DNA of 64,000 nt. Origin: Pseudomonas fluorescens (lineage in GTDB: Bacteria > Pseudomonadota > Gammaproteobacteria > Pseudomonadales > Pseudomonadaceae). The position numbers and the translations under genes were made by a program. Shown one piece after another: positions 9,595-17,932 of this stretch (positions within the stretch are counted from its first letter, which is position 1; each line of letters begins with the position of its first letter). The notes under the pieces were generated by a model. It saw only the letters and a program-made list of their open reading frames with translations, did no database searches and was not told the origin of the DNA. The DNA lies in assembly GCF_001708445.1 (NCBI RefSeq), contig NZ_CP015637.1:5767001-5831000 (forward strand), given 5' to 3'.

Positions 9595-10224
9595 CTAAAC
9601 GGAATATTTAAGAAGATCGTTAAAGGCGCGGGCGCGGCGCGTGACTTCCTGGGTGCTCTCGGCGCCGAACAGGCCATGCACCACGGCCAGCAGGTCAGCA
9701 CCGTGGGCCACCAGCGGTTCGGCGTTCTCCAGGGTGATGCCGCCGATCACGCAGATCGGCAATTGCAGGCGCTTGCGGGCCTGGGCCAGCATCTCGACAG
9801 TGGCGGCGGGCGCGCCAGGCTTGGTGTTGGAATTGAAGAAGCGGCCGAAGGCGACATAGCTGGCGCCTTCCTTCGCGGCCTGCTCGGCCAGTTCGATCTG
9901 GCTGTGGCAGGTGGCGCCGATGATCGCCTTGGAACCCAGCAAGGCACGCGCCGGGGTCAGTGGGCCGTCGGTCTGGCCCAGGTGTACGCCGACGCCGAGG
10001 CGCGCAGCCAATTCGGCATCGTCGTTGATGATCAATTGGGTCTTGTAGCGAGAGCACAGCTCCCGCAACTTTTCGGCTTCGCGCAGGCGCCGGGCTTCGT
10101 CGGTGCTTTTATCGCGGTACTGCAACAAGGTCACGCCACCGTCCAATGCCGCTTCGACATAGGCGAGGAATTTGCCGGCCAACAGTTGGCCGTCGGTAAT
10201 GGCGTAAAGGCCACGTAATTTCAT
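9595..10224 (-). CDS. thiE: Thiamine-phosphate synthase
   Basis: Joins HMP-pyrophosphate and THZ-phosphate to give thiamine monophosphate. It is a TIM-barrel of 209 residues with the expected motifs: [10 protein letters not shown] at the N terminus, [28 protein letters not shown], the [10 protein letters not shown] loop, and [10 protein letters not shown] with [10 protein letters not shown] at the phosphate end. It lies between thiD (18 bases) and hemL (11 bases). ThiD supplies its HMP-PP substrate and ThiL, at 50 kb in this window, phosphorylates its product. Confidence 0.96.
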   Translation of the reverse strand: MKLRGLYAITDGQLLAGKFLAYVEAALDGGVTLLQYRDKSTDEARRLREAEKLRELCSRYKTQLIINDDAELAARLGVGVHLGQTDGPLTPARALLGSKAIIGATCHSQIELAEQAAKEGASYVAFGRFFNSNTKPGAPAATVEMLAQARKRLQLPICVIGGITLENAEPLVAHGADLLAVVHGLFGAESTQEVTRRARAFNDLLKYSV

Positions 10225-10242
10225 CGGGCAGGCCTCTTGGTC

Positions 10243-11040
10243 TTACGAGCAGAAATCCAGCGGCAGTCGGCGAGGCACGAACTGGCCCTGGCCGAGTTGT
10301 TCGGCGTCACGCAGGGTACGCCAAGTGTAGTTGAGGGCAGACTGTACGGCGCTCACCAGGCCCTCGCCCTGGGCGATCCGCCCGGCCAGTGCACTGGCCA
10401 GGGTGCAACCCGATCCGTGATAGTTGCCGGGCAGGCGCTGGCAGGTGAAGGTCTGGCGCGTGCCGTCGCGGCTGTACAGGCGGTTGTGCACTTCGTGTTC
10501 GTCGCCATGGCCGCCCGTGATCAGCAGGTGCTTGATATACGGCAGCAGCTTTTCGGCGCATTCGTCCGCGGTGCCGTCGGGCAGCTCTGCAAGGATGCGG
10601 GCTTCGGGCAGGTTGGGTGTGGCGATCAGCGACAGTGGAAACAGCCGCTCGCGCATCGCGTAGCCGACTTCATCCTTGCCCAGGCTGCCACCGCCGCCGG
10701 CACGCAGCACCGGGTCGCACACCACCGGCAGGTGCGGATGCGCCTGCAGCAGTTCGACCACGGTGTCGACCATCGCGGTAGAGCCCAGCATGCCCAGCTT
10801 GACCGCCGCGACTTCGGAGTCGCTGAGCACGGCATTGGCCTGGGCCATTACCCACTCGCGATCGAGTACGCGAAAGTCGCTGACATTGACGGTGTTCTGC
10901 ACGGTCAGGGCGGTGACGGTCGGAGCCGCATGGCAGCCCTGGGCGAGCAGGGCTTCGATATCTGCCTGCAAGCCGGCGCCCCCACTGGGATCATGGCCGG
11001 AGAGACAGAGGACAACAGGGCGAGAGCTGTAGATATTCAT
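10243..11040 (-). CDS. thiD: Hydroxymethylpyrimidine/phosphomethylpyrimidine kinase
   Basis: Phosphorylates HMP and HMP-P to HMP-PP for thiamine synthesis. A ribokinase-fold protein of 265 residues. SGHDPSGGAGLQADIEA near the N terminus and the anion-hole GSGCTLASALAGRIAQG (about 205-222) are diagnostic. ATG 11040 starts MNIYSSRPVVLCLSG; the open frame reaches seven codons further, without family support. First gene of the thiD-thiE-hemL unit, divergent from ladS. I see no TPP riboswitch in the 288-base gap. Confidence 0.95.
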   Translation of the reverse strand: MNIYSSRPVVLCLSGHDPSGGAGLQADIEALLAQGCHAAPTVTALTVQNTVNVSDFRVLDREWVMAQANAVLSDSEVAAVKLGMLGSTAMVDTVVELLQAHPHLPVVCDPVLRAGGGGSLGKDEVGYAMRERLFPLSLIATPNLPEARILAELPDGTADECAEKLLPYIKHLLITGGHGDEHEVHNRLYSRDGTRQTFTCQRLPGNYHGSGCTLASALAGRIAQGEGLVSAVQSALNYTWRTLRDAEQLGQGQFVPRRLPLDFCS

Positions 11041-11328
11041 GGAGCGCGAGCTTACCACCAAACGCTTTTGGCGTGGCCGTCTGGCGCTGGCAGAATTTTG
11101 CCCGGATACAGGGGTATTTATGGCTGTTTGCTAGTATCCGTTACGGGTTGCAAAACCCCCTGTAAGCCGCGTCCTAGAGCCTTTCAAAAAATTATTTCAA
11201 TGGTGTCTAATGGCCTCTAGCGGCTATGCTAGAGTGGATCCAAACAACTTACTGTATCGCCGGTATTCGTCTTCTCAAAAGGAATGGGGGGCTTTTTGAC
11301 ATAACCGGACAGGTCACGCTGGGGCTCT

Positions 11329-13728
11329 ATGCGCTATTTGCTGATTTTATTGTTGTGCGGACTGCCTATGTTCGCCAGCGCCATCGAGTTCACTCAGGAC
11401 ACGCGAAGCTTGCCACTGGGCCGCGCCATGCAGGTGCTCGAAGACCCGACCGACGCCCTGACCATCGCCGATGTGAGTTCCCCCGCCTACGCCGCACAGT
11501 TCAAGCCCCATGACAAAGCCACCCTCAATGCCGGCTATTCGCGCTCGGTGTTCTGGCTCAAGGTCGACCTGCATTACCTGGCCCAAGACCCGCGTTCCCC
11601 ACGTACCTGGTTCCTGGAACTGGCCTACCCGCCACTGAACCACCTGGACCTGTACCAGCGCGACCCCACCGGCAACTACCGCCTCACCGCGCGCACCGGC
11701 AGCGCGCTGCCTTTTTCCAGCCGGGAGGTGCGCCAGAGCAATTACCTGTTCAAGCTCAACTTTGTGCCCAATCAACAGGAAACCCTCTACCTGCGCCTGC
11801 AAAGCCAAGGCTCGATCCAGGCCCCGTTGACGCTGTGGTCCGGCACCGCCTACCTGGAAGAACAACCCTTGCGCCTGTATGTACTGGGGGCGATTTACGG
11901 CGTATTGCTGGGGATGTTGATCTACAACCTGTTCATCTACCTGAGCGTGCGTGACACCAGTTACCTGTATTACATCCTCTACATCGCCTCGTTCGGCCTG
12001 TACCAATTGTCGGTCAATGGGGTGGCGGCGGAATATTTGTGGCCGGACAACCCGTGGTGGACCAACGCGGCGGTGCCGTTCCTGATTGGCTCGGCGGCGC
12101 TGTTTGGCAGCCTGTTCGCCCGCAGCTTCCTGCACACTGCCCAACACAGTCGCTGGATCAATCGTCTGTTGCTGGCACTGGTGGCCTGCGGGGCGGTGGT
12201 GATGCTGCTCTCGCTGATGACCAGTTACGCGCTGGCCTTGCGCCTGGCCACCGGCCTGGCGCTGGTGTTCACCGTGACCATCTTCGTCGCCGCCATCAAG
12301 GCCTGGTGCTGCGGGCAGCGCATGGCGCGGTATTTCATCATTGCCTGGACCGCGTTCCTGCTGGGCGGGGTGGTCAATACCATGATGGTGCTGGGCTACT
12401 TGCCCAACGTATTCCTCACCATGTACGCCAGCCAGATTGGCTCGGCCATTGAGGTGGCGCTGTTGTCCCTGGCCCTGGCGGACCGCATCAACGGCATGCG
12501 CGAGCAACAGGCGCAAATCCTGTTCGACGCCAGCCAGAAGCTGGAAGTGCTCAACCAGCAGTTGGCCCGCAGCAACCGGCTCAAGGACGAATTCCTCGCC
12601 ACCCTGACCCACGAACTGCGCACCCCGATGAATGGGGTGATCGGCTCCCTGGAACTGATGCAAACCGTGCCTCTGGACGGCGACCTGGCGCAGTACCAGC
12701 AAACGGCCGCTGGCTCGGCGCGAGACATGATGCGCATGGTCAACGGCATCCTCACCCTCACCGAGTTGCAGGCCGGACGCCTGAGTGCCAAGCCCGAGGT
12801 GTTCAGCCTGCGCAGCGTGCTCGACGCCTTGCGCCAGCAGTTCAGCGCCAGTGCGCAGAACAAGGGCCTGGGGTTTTCCATCGACGTGGCCGATGAACTG
12901 CCCGACCGCGTGATCGGCGATGCCGACAAACTGCTTCAGTGCCTGGATTGCCTGCTGGACAACGCCTTCAAGTTTACCCACCAAGGCACGGTGCGCCTGC
13001 GCGTGGTGGGCGTACCCCGCAGCGACGGTGGCCTGCACCTGAGCTTTATCGTCACTGACACGGGCATTGGTTTCGCCTTCCTTGACGAGGCCACTCTGTA
13101 CCAGCGCTTCTTCCAACTTGATGGTTCGACCACCCGCGAATACGGCGGCCTGGGTATCGGCCTGGCGATCTGCCGGCAATTGATCGAGCTGCTGGGCGGG
13201 CGTCTCACCCACCATTCCGAGCCGCACAAGGGCAGCCGCTTCCAGTTGGAGATGGACGTCGATGCCGTACCGCCCGCGCCCAAAGTCACGAGCCCGGCGC
13301 CTGAGCAGCGACGCGCGCCGCAGGATTGTGCGGTGTTGTTGGTGGATGACAACAGCGTCGGCCAGTTGGTGGTACGCGGCATGTTGCTCAAACTGGGCTA
13401 TCGGGTGAAAACCGTGGACAGCGGCCCGACCGCATTGGCGGCCTTGCAGGCGGGCACCTTCGACGCGGTCTTGCTGGACGTGCCTGAAGGTGGGTTCTCG
13501 TTGTGTTGTCAGATAAGGGCGTTGCCGGGCTGTGGTGAGTTGCCGGTGATCGCCTTGAGTTCGTCGCTCAATGCGTCGGAGCGTGAGCGCTGCCATGGCA
13601 TTGGTATCACTGATCGCCTGGCCAAGCCTGTGCGTTTCGAGGCGTTGCAAGCGGTGCTGGAACGTCGCGTGTTATGCCCGCAAGAGGGCGAAAGCGCCGG
13701 ACATTCGGCGCGTATGCCACTTTTTTAA
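11329..13728 (+). CDS. ladS: LadS-type hybrid sensor histidine kinase
   Basis: A 799-residue membrane hybrid kinase. In P. aeruginosa, LadS feeds the GacS/GacA-Rsm switch towards sessile growth and responds to calcium. Layout: signal peptide (1-18), 7TMR-DISMED2 sensor (about 25-165), seven membrane segments (about 185-395), HisKA with H428 in THELRTP, HATPase with DNAFKF and GGLGIGL, and a receiver domain (about 672-790) with LLVDDN, phospho-acceptor D717 and LAKPV. The identity is supported by gene order: hemL-thiE-thiD-ladS-acyl-CoA dehydrogenase is the P. aeruginosa PA3977-PA3972 order. It is divergent from thiD. All kinase and receiver residues are present. Confidence 0.9.
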   Translation: MRYLLILLLCGLPMFASAIEFTQDTRSLPLGRAMQVLEDPTDALTIADVSSPAYAAQFKPHDKATLNAGYSRSVFWLKVDLHYLAQDPRSPRTWFLELAYPPLNHLDLYQRDPTGNYRLTARTGSALPFSSREVRQSNYLFKLNFVPNQQETLYLRLQSQGSIQAPLTLWSGTAYLEEQPLRLYVLGAIYGVLLGMLIYNLFIYLSVRDTSYLYYILYIASFGLYQLSVNGVAAEYLWPDNPWWTNAAVPFLIGSAALFGSLFARSFLHTAQHSRWINRLLLALVACGAVVMLLSLMTSYALALRLATGLALVFTVTIFVAAIKAWCCGQRMARYFIIAWTAFLLGGVVNTMMVLGYLPNVFLTMYASQIGSAIEVALLSLALADRINGMREQQAQILFDASQKLEVLNQQLARSNRLKDEFLATLTHELRTPMNGVIGSLELMQTVPLDGDLAQYQQTAAGSARDMMRMVNGILTLTELQAGRLSAKPEVFSLRSVLDALRQQFSASAQNKGLGFSIDVADELPDRVIGDADKLLQCLDCLLDNAFKFTHQGTVRLRVVGVPRSDGGLHLSFIVTDTGIGFAFLDEATLYQRFFQLDGSTTREYGGLGIGLAICRQLIELLGGRLTHHSEPHKGSRFQLEMDVDAVPPAPKVTSPAPEQRRAPQDCAVLLVDDNSVGQLVVRGMLLKLGYRVKTVDSGPTALAALQAGTFDAVLLDVPEGGFSLCCQIRALPGCGELPVIALSSSLNASERERCHGIGITDRLAKPVRFEALQAVLERRVLCPQEGESAGHSARMPLF

Positions 13729-13780
13729 GGCGGTTGACGGTGCTTAACTGAAAAAACCGGCCTCAATCGATTCGTACCCT

Positions 13781-13876
13781 GTAGGAGCGAGCTTGCTCGC
13801 GAAAAACCTGAGAGCAACGCGTTTATCCAGGATGCACGCGTTATCGTTGACGTTCTTCGCGAGCAAGCCCACCTAC
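13781..13876. repeat. REPIN (GTAGGAGCGAGCTTGCTCGCGAA family)
   Basis: The second REP family in the window. The left arm starts GTAGGAGCGAGCTTGCTCGC and the right arm ends GCGAGCAAGCCCACCTAC, about 50 bases apart, with a spacer containing ACGCGTT. It lies between ladS and the AidB-like gene, ending 42 bases before the latter's ATG. Confidence 0.85.
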
Positions 13877-13917
13877 AAACAGCAACAATCGACGTGGCCT
13901 TTTTCCTGGAGGCCACC

Positions 13918-15573
13918 ATGAACCTGCATCAGTTCGCCGAAACCCACGACGTCACCAACCAGCCCCCGTCCCTGGACGGTGCCAACCTGTATCGCATCGA
14001 CCTGCCCCTGCAAGACTGGTCGCGTCGCTTTGACGCGGGCTGGGCAGAGGCGCGCATCGATGCCTACGGCGCGTTGGCCGGTGGGCCGCTGATGGAGGCC
14101 GGGTTCCTGGCGAACCAGAACAAGCCGGTGTTCAACAGCCATGACCGTTATGGCCATCGCATCGACCTGGTGGAGTTTCACCCTGCCTACCACGAACTGA
14201 TGCGCACCGCCGTCGAACACGGCCTGCCCTCGCTGCCTTGGGCTCATCCGCAAGCTGGCGCGCATGTGGCCCGTGCGGCGATGACTTACCTGCACAGCCA
14301 GGCCGAAGCGGGCACGGGTTGTCCGCTGACCATGACCTTCGCCTGTGTACCCGCCTTGCGCCTGCAACCGGACCTGGCGCAGGCCTGGCTACCAAAAATC
14401 CTCAACACCCAATACGACCCCCGCAACGTCGGCATCGCCCACAAGGCCGGCGCCACCATCGGCATGGCCATGACCGAGAAACAGGGCGGCACTGACGTGC
14501 GCGCCAACACCACCCGCGCTTACCCCGTAGGGGCCGGTGGCCCTGGGCAAGCCTATGAGTTGGTCGGGCATAAGTGGTTCTGTTCGGCGCCGATGTGCGA
14601 CGCCTTCCTCACGCTGGCCCAGACCGACAAGGGCCTCACCTGTTTCCTGCTACCCCGGCATCGCCCGGATGACACGCGCAATGAGTTCTATATCCAGCGC
14701 TTGAAAAACAAGCTGGGCAACTGCTCCAACGCGTCCAGCGAAGTCGAGTTTCGTGGCGCCCTGGCCTGGATGGTCGGCGAAGAAGGCCGTGGTGTCCCGA
14801 CCATCATCGAAATGGTCGCCATGACCCGCTTCGACTGCATGGTCGGTTCCAGCGCCTTGATGCGCCAGGCGCTGACCCAGGCCAGCCATCACTGCGCCCA
14901 CCGCCTGGTGGGGGGGCGCGTGCTCAGCGAACAGCCGCTGATGCAAAACGTCCTGGCCGACCTGGCCTTGGAAAGCGAAGCCTCGTTGGCGCTGAGCCTG
15001 CGTATGGGCCACGCCCTGGATCATCTGGGCGATGAGCACGAAGCCAAGTTCGCACGGCTGGTGACGGCGGTGGGCAAGTATTGGATCTGCAAGCGTGCCC
15101 CAGCGATGATCAACGAAGCCGCCGAGTGCATGGGCGGTGCCGGCTACGTGGAGGACAGCATCCTGCCGCGTCTATACCGTGAGGCTCCGGTGAATTCGAC
15201 GTGGGAAGGTTCCGGCAACGTGCAGTGCCTGGACGTGCTGCGCGCCCTGTCGAAGGAGCCGGGTGTGCTCGAGACGCTGTTTGTCGAATTGGGCGATGGA
15301 CATGGCGACCGGCAGTTGGCGCGACATATCGAACAGTTGAAGTCGGCGTTTATGGATACCCAGGATATTCAATACCGCGCGCGGCAACTGACCGAGGACA
15401 TTGCCGTGGCGTTGCAGGCCAAGTTGCTGCTGGAAGCCGGCAATGCGGCGGTCAGCGATGGGTTTATCGCCAGCCGGTTGGGCGAGTCGTCCGGTCGGGT
15501 GTATGGCACCTTGCCGCGTGGGGTGGATGTCGGAGTGATCGTCGCTCGCTCAAGCCCTCATTCATCTCTGTAA
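13918..15573 (+). CDS. aidB: AidB-like acyl-CoA dehydrogenase
   Basis: A 551-residue FAD-dependent acyl-CoA dehydrogenase of the AidB branch. E. coli AidB binds DNA, belongs to the adaptive alkylation response and has weak isovaleryl-CoA dehydrogenase activity. Seen here: FAD/substrate motifs MTEKQGGTDVRAN and GHKWFCSAPMCDAF, ECMGGAGYVEDS, and an extended N-terminal region plus a C-terminal helical extension longer than ordinary 380-residue ACADs. ATG 13918 has TGGAGG eight bases upstream. It stands where PA3972 stands relative to ladS. In E. coli aidB directly neighbours yjfIJKLMC, and the homologous operon lies 2.3 kb downstream here. Confidence 0.85.
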   Translation: MNLHQFAETHDVTNQPPSLDGANLYRIDLPLQDWSRRFDAGWAEARIDAYGALAGGPLMEAGFLANQNKPVFNSHDRYGHRIDLVEFHPAYHELMRTAVEHGLPSLPWAHPQAGAHVARAAMTYLHSQAEAGTGCPLTMTFACVPALRLQPDLAQAWLPKILNTQYDPRNVGIAHKAGATIGMAMTEKQGGTDVRANTTRAYPVGAGGPGQAYELVGHKWFCSAPMCDAFLTLAQTDKGLTCFLLPRHRPDDTRNEFYIQRLKNKLGNCSNASSEVEFRGALAWMVGEEGRGVPTIIEMVAMTRFDCMVGSSALMRQALTQASHHCAHRLVGGRVLSEQPLMQNVLADLALESEASLALSLRMGHALDHLGDEHEAKFARLVTAVGKYWICKRAPAMINEAAECMGGAGYVEDSILPRLYREAPVNSTWEGSGNVQCLDVLRALSKEPGVLETLFVELGDGHGDRQLARHIEQLKSAFMDTQDIQYRARQLTEDIAVALQAKLLLEAGNAAVSDGFIASRLGESSGRVYGTLPRGVDVGVIVARSSPHSSL

Positions 15574-15689
15574 ACGCGGTCCAGGTGTGGGAGGGCTAAG
15601 CCCCAAAAAATTAAATAACTTATTGATTTATAGGTATTTAATTTTTATTAAGCGGCCGGATTTTTGTTGGCGAGCGAGCTTGTTGTGGC

Positions 15690-15812
15690 GAGCGGGCTTG
15701 CCCCGCGTTGGGCTGCGCAGCAGCCCCAGAACCAGCCGCAGAGGAGTGCCTGATACTCCGCATTCCGATTGATTGGGGCTGCTTCGCAGCCCAACGCGGG
15801 GCAAGCCCGCTC
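15690..15812. repeat. Long inverted repeat, two 39-base arms (third REP type)
   Basis: Arms 15690-15728 and 15774-15812 are reverse complements with one mismatch, separated by 45 bases. Each arm carries GAGCGGGCTTGCCCCGCG and an inner GGGCTGCGCAGCAGCCC-like hairpin. It fills most of the 369-base gap after aidB; the AT-rich remainder (15600-15660) shows nothing else. Fragments of the same type (TGGCGAGCGGGCTTGCC) occur at 38489 and 56819. Confidence 0.85.
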
Positions 15813-15942
15813 GACGTCTCGGCAGAAGGCAAGGCGTCGGAGTCTGCCGCAGCGAAAAGCGGCTGGATGAACGGTTTTGAAAATCAGAATGGGCTTACGT
15901 GGGCAGCGAAAAAATCGCGTCAGTTCACCTTCAAAGGCTACT

Positions 15943-16323
15943 TCAAATAGCGATGCTGCTCATTGACGAACAGTGTCCATGCGCCTCTTTCAGTTGGCTC
16001 TCAAACTCAAGCAAGCCGGCCTGTACGCTCTGTAACTTGTCGATTTGTGCGGCCAACTCGCGTTTCTTGCTGGCGATGGCCCGGTCTGCCCGCTCCCAAG
16101 GCAACGCGTCGCCTTGGGAACCGCGCAAAATTTCCTGCAACTCCTTGAGCTTGAAACCCAACTGCTGCGCACACTTGATAAACATCAGCAGCTCAACGCT
16201 CTGCTCTGAATAGACCCGGTATTGGCCCCGGCGCTGCGGCGTCGGCAGCAGGCCAATCGCTTCATAGTGCCGAATCGCCTTGATGGTCGTGCCCGACAAT
16301 TGCGCGGCTTTGCCGATGTACAT
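15943..16323 (-). CDS. MerR-family transcriptional regulator
   Basis: A 126-residue regulator. The N-terminal winged helix (MYIGKAAQLSGTTIKAIRHYEAIGLLP, with GQYRVYSEQ) is typical MerR. A dimerisation coiled coil follows at about 75-120. The Cys pairs of metal sensors such as CueR are absent (a single Cys in GHCSSM), so a metal ligand site is not evident. It probably controls the overlapping upstream flavoprotein gene. A GGGAG ribosome site precedes ATG 16323. Confidence 0.85.
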   Translation of the reverse strand: MYIGKAAQLSGTTIKAIRHYEAIGLLPTPQRRGQYRVYSEQSVELLMFIKCAQQLGFKLKELQEILRGSQGDALPWERADRAIASKKRELAAQIDKLQSVQAGLLEFESQLKEAHGHCSSMSSIAI

Positions 16324-16906
16324 GAAAACTCCCTTTTCCCGCTAGTACGCTGGCTCGTGTCAGCCACTTGGCTCGCTGCCCCGGCGTAGAACCCAGCACC
16401 GCTCCCAGCAGTAACGTTTTGAGCGGCTTGATCCCGCAAAACGCCAATGTAGTGCTGCGCATCTGATGCACGCCCGGCATGCGATAGAACCAGCGGTAAT
16501 ACCACGGCAGCGTATCCAGGGTCACTAGCAAGTGTGCGGTGCGGCCGTGTAGCAGCTTGTCAGGAAACAGCTTGCCCTCACGGTATTTGAAGGCAAAGCC
16601 AGGTAGGAAAATGCGGTCGATAAAGCCCTTTAACAGCGCCGGGATGCCGCCCCACCAAATCGGAAAGACGAACGTCAGATGAGTGGCCCAGAGGATGTCG
16701 GATTGGGCGCTGAACAGGTCGGGTTCCAAGGGCTGGATTTCGCTGTAGCCGTTGTGAAGGATCGGGTCGAAAACCAGATCACCCAGGCGTAGGACGCGCA
16801 CCTCATGGCCGGCGATCTTTGCCGAGTGGCTGTAGGTGTCTGCCAGGGCCGAACAGAAGCTGGTGGTTGAAGGATGGCCAAGGATGACCAGGATGCGTTG
16901 AGCCAT
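16262..16906 (-). CDS. NAD(P)H quinone oxidoreductase-like flavoprotein
   Basis: Flavodoxin-fold NAD(P)H dehydrogenase (quinone) family, 214 residues from ATG 16906 (MAQRILVILGHPS). Family marks: the FMN loop ILGHPSTTSFCSALA, FVFPIWWGGIPALLKGFIDR and LLVTLDTLPWYYRW. Expected role: two-electron reduction of quinones in the cytosol; the substrate is unknown. Its last 62 bases overlap the MerR gene in another frame. The final 25 or so residues (AGKGSFHVHRQSRAIVGHDH) look like read-through sequence rather than a conserved tail. A frame change near the end, or a recent fusion of the two genes' ends, is possible. Confidence 0.8.
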   Translation of the reverse strand: MAQRILVILGHPSTTSFCSALADTYSHSAKIAGHEVRVLRLGDLVFDPILHNGYSEIQPLEPDLFSAQSDILWATHLTFVFPIWWGGIPALLKGFIDRIFLPGFAFKYREGKLFPDKLLHGRTAHLLVTLDTLPWYYRWFYRMPGVHQMRSTTLAFCGIKPLKTLLLGAVLGSTPGQRAKWLTRASVLAGKGSFHVHRQSRAIVGHDHQGDSAL

Positions 16907-17038
16907 GGGGCGTGACCTGAAAGTTGGGGCTTTCAGGGTAGGGTGTGCTGTATAGGGGAGAGTCAAGGGGGGCAACTGCTGGCACAAAACAGCGAAAGCC
17001 TGCTTTTCAGGGCAGGCTTATCGCAACCGTCGGCTTAC

Positions 17039-17671
17039 TTACTTCTGATGGGCCGTCAGCGCCGCATAACCATTCATCAAGTTGCGATAGTTAGGGATAC
17101 GCTGGGACAACAAATTCCCCAGGCCTTCGATATCGTTGCGCCAGTCGCGATGCAGCTCACACGCCACCGAGAACCAGTTCATCATCTGCGCACCCGCTTG
17201 GGTCATCCGGCTCCACGCTGCCTGCTGCACCGTGGTGTTGAAGGTCCCCGACGCATCGGTAACCACAAACACATCAAACCCTTCCGCCAGTGCCGACAAG
17301 GTCGGGAACGCTACGCATACATCCGTTACCACGCCGGCAATGATGATCTGCTTACGTCCGGTAGCCTTGATCGCCTTGACGAAGTCTTCGTTGTCCCAGG
17401 CATTGATCTGGCCTGGGCGAGCGATGTACGGCGCGTCCGGGAACATCTCTTTCAGCTCGGGGACCAGGGGGCCGTTGGGGCCTTGCTCGAAGCTGGTGGT
17501 GAGGATGGTCGGCAGGTTGAAGAACTTGGCCAGGTCCGCCAGGGCCAGCACGTTGTTCTTGAACTCGTTGGGCGAGAAGTCCTGCACCAGGGAGATCAGG
17601 CCGGTTTGGTGGTCGACCAGCAGAACTACGGCGTCGTCTTTGTTCAAGCGGTTGTAGGTTGCAGTGCTCAT
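17039..17671 (-). CDS. YcaC-like isochorismatase-family hydrolase
   Basis: A 210-residue cysteine hydrolase of the isochorismatase superfamily, closest in look to E. coli YcaC and its Pseudomonas relatives, whose substrate is unsettled. The catalytic set is visible: Asp in LLVDHQTGL (about residue 20), the nucleophile Cys in GVVTDVCVAFP (about 118), and the cis-peptide region just before it. The C-terminal part (MTQAGAQMMNWFSVACELHRDW) is typical of YcaC. It is single, with its promoter in the gap shared divergently with the PspA operon. Confidence 0.88.
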   Translation of the reverse strand: MSTATYNRLNKDDAVVLLVDHQTGLISLVQDFSPNEFKNNVLALADLAKFFNLPTILTTSFEQGPNGPLVPELKEMFPDAPYIARPGQINAWDNEDFVKAIKATGRKQIIIAGVVTDVCVAFPTLSALAEGFDVFVVTDASGTFNTTVQQAAWSRMTQAGAQMMNWFSVACELHRDWRNDIEGLGNLLSQRIPNYRNLMNGYAALTAHQK

Positions 17672-17851
17672 GGTTGAATCCTTTTTTGTTTAGGTTGGTT
17701 GGGCGTTGCGTTCAACATGGGCACAGATTAATGGGTGGTTGCTGGGGGATAAATCGGCTGGAATGGGTAATACCGTCAACTCAAAAGCGACAATTCATGA
17801 GTTGTCAGTAGGACTGATCCTTTTAGTGGTCGGAAAAGTAAGTCAAAAAAT

Positions 17852-17863
17852 CTCACGCGTGAG
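17852..17863. promoter_or_regulatory. Operator palindrome O1 (CTCACGCGTGAG)
   Basis: A perfect 12-base palindrome, identical to O2 at 17898. It ends 3 bases before a candidate -35 element. The 46-base start-to-start spacing is a little over four helical turns. Two identical perfect dyads bracketing a promoter is a classical repressor layout. Confidence 0.7.
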
Positions 17864-17866
17864 CTA

Positions 17867-17895
17867 TTGAGCGTGGCAAAAAATGCCTGTAGATT
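17867..17895 (+). promoter_or_regulatory. Candidate sigma-70 promoter of the PspA/yjf operon
   Basis: TTGAGC (17867-17872), a 17-base spacer, and TAGATT (17890-17895). The match to consensus is partial at both boxes, but it lies exactly between the two operator palindromes. It leaves a leader of about 30 bases to the first ATG at 17933. Confidence 0.5.
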
Positions 17896-17897
17896 TT

Positions 17898-17909
17898 CTC
17901 ACGCGTGAG
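17898..17909. promoter_or_regulatory. Operator palindrome O2 (CTCACGCGTGAG)
   Basis: The second perfect copy of the 12-base dyad, placed 2 bases after the candidate -10 box, so a bound protein would cover the transcription start. Both copies are flanked by T/A runs. Confidence 0.7.
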
Positions 17910-17932
17910 TTTTTCACAGCGAGGTCAGTACC

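Noticed and set aside
11041..11328. TPP riboswitch or GacA box between thiD and ladS
   Set aside because: No thi-box pairing could be found; only a half-site TGTAAG at about 11160, too little for a GacA palindrome.
11347..13650. 767-codon open frame on the minus strand opposite ladS
   Set aside because: Antisense shadow of ladS with Gln/His/Arg-rich nonsense composition; ladS has all kinase motifs.
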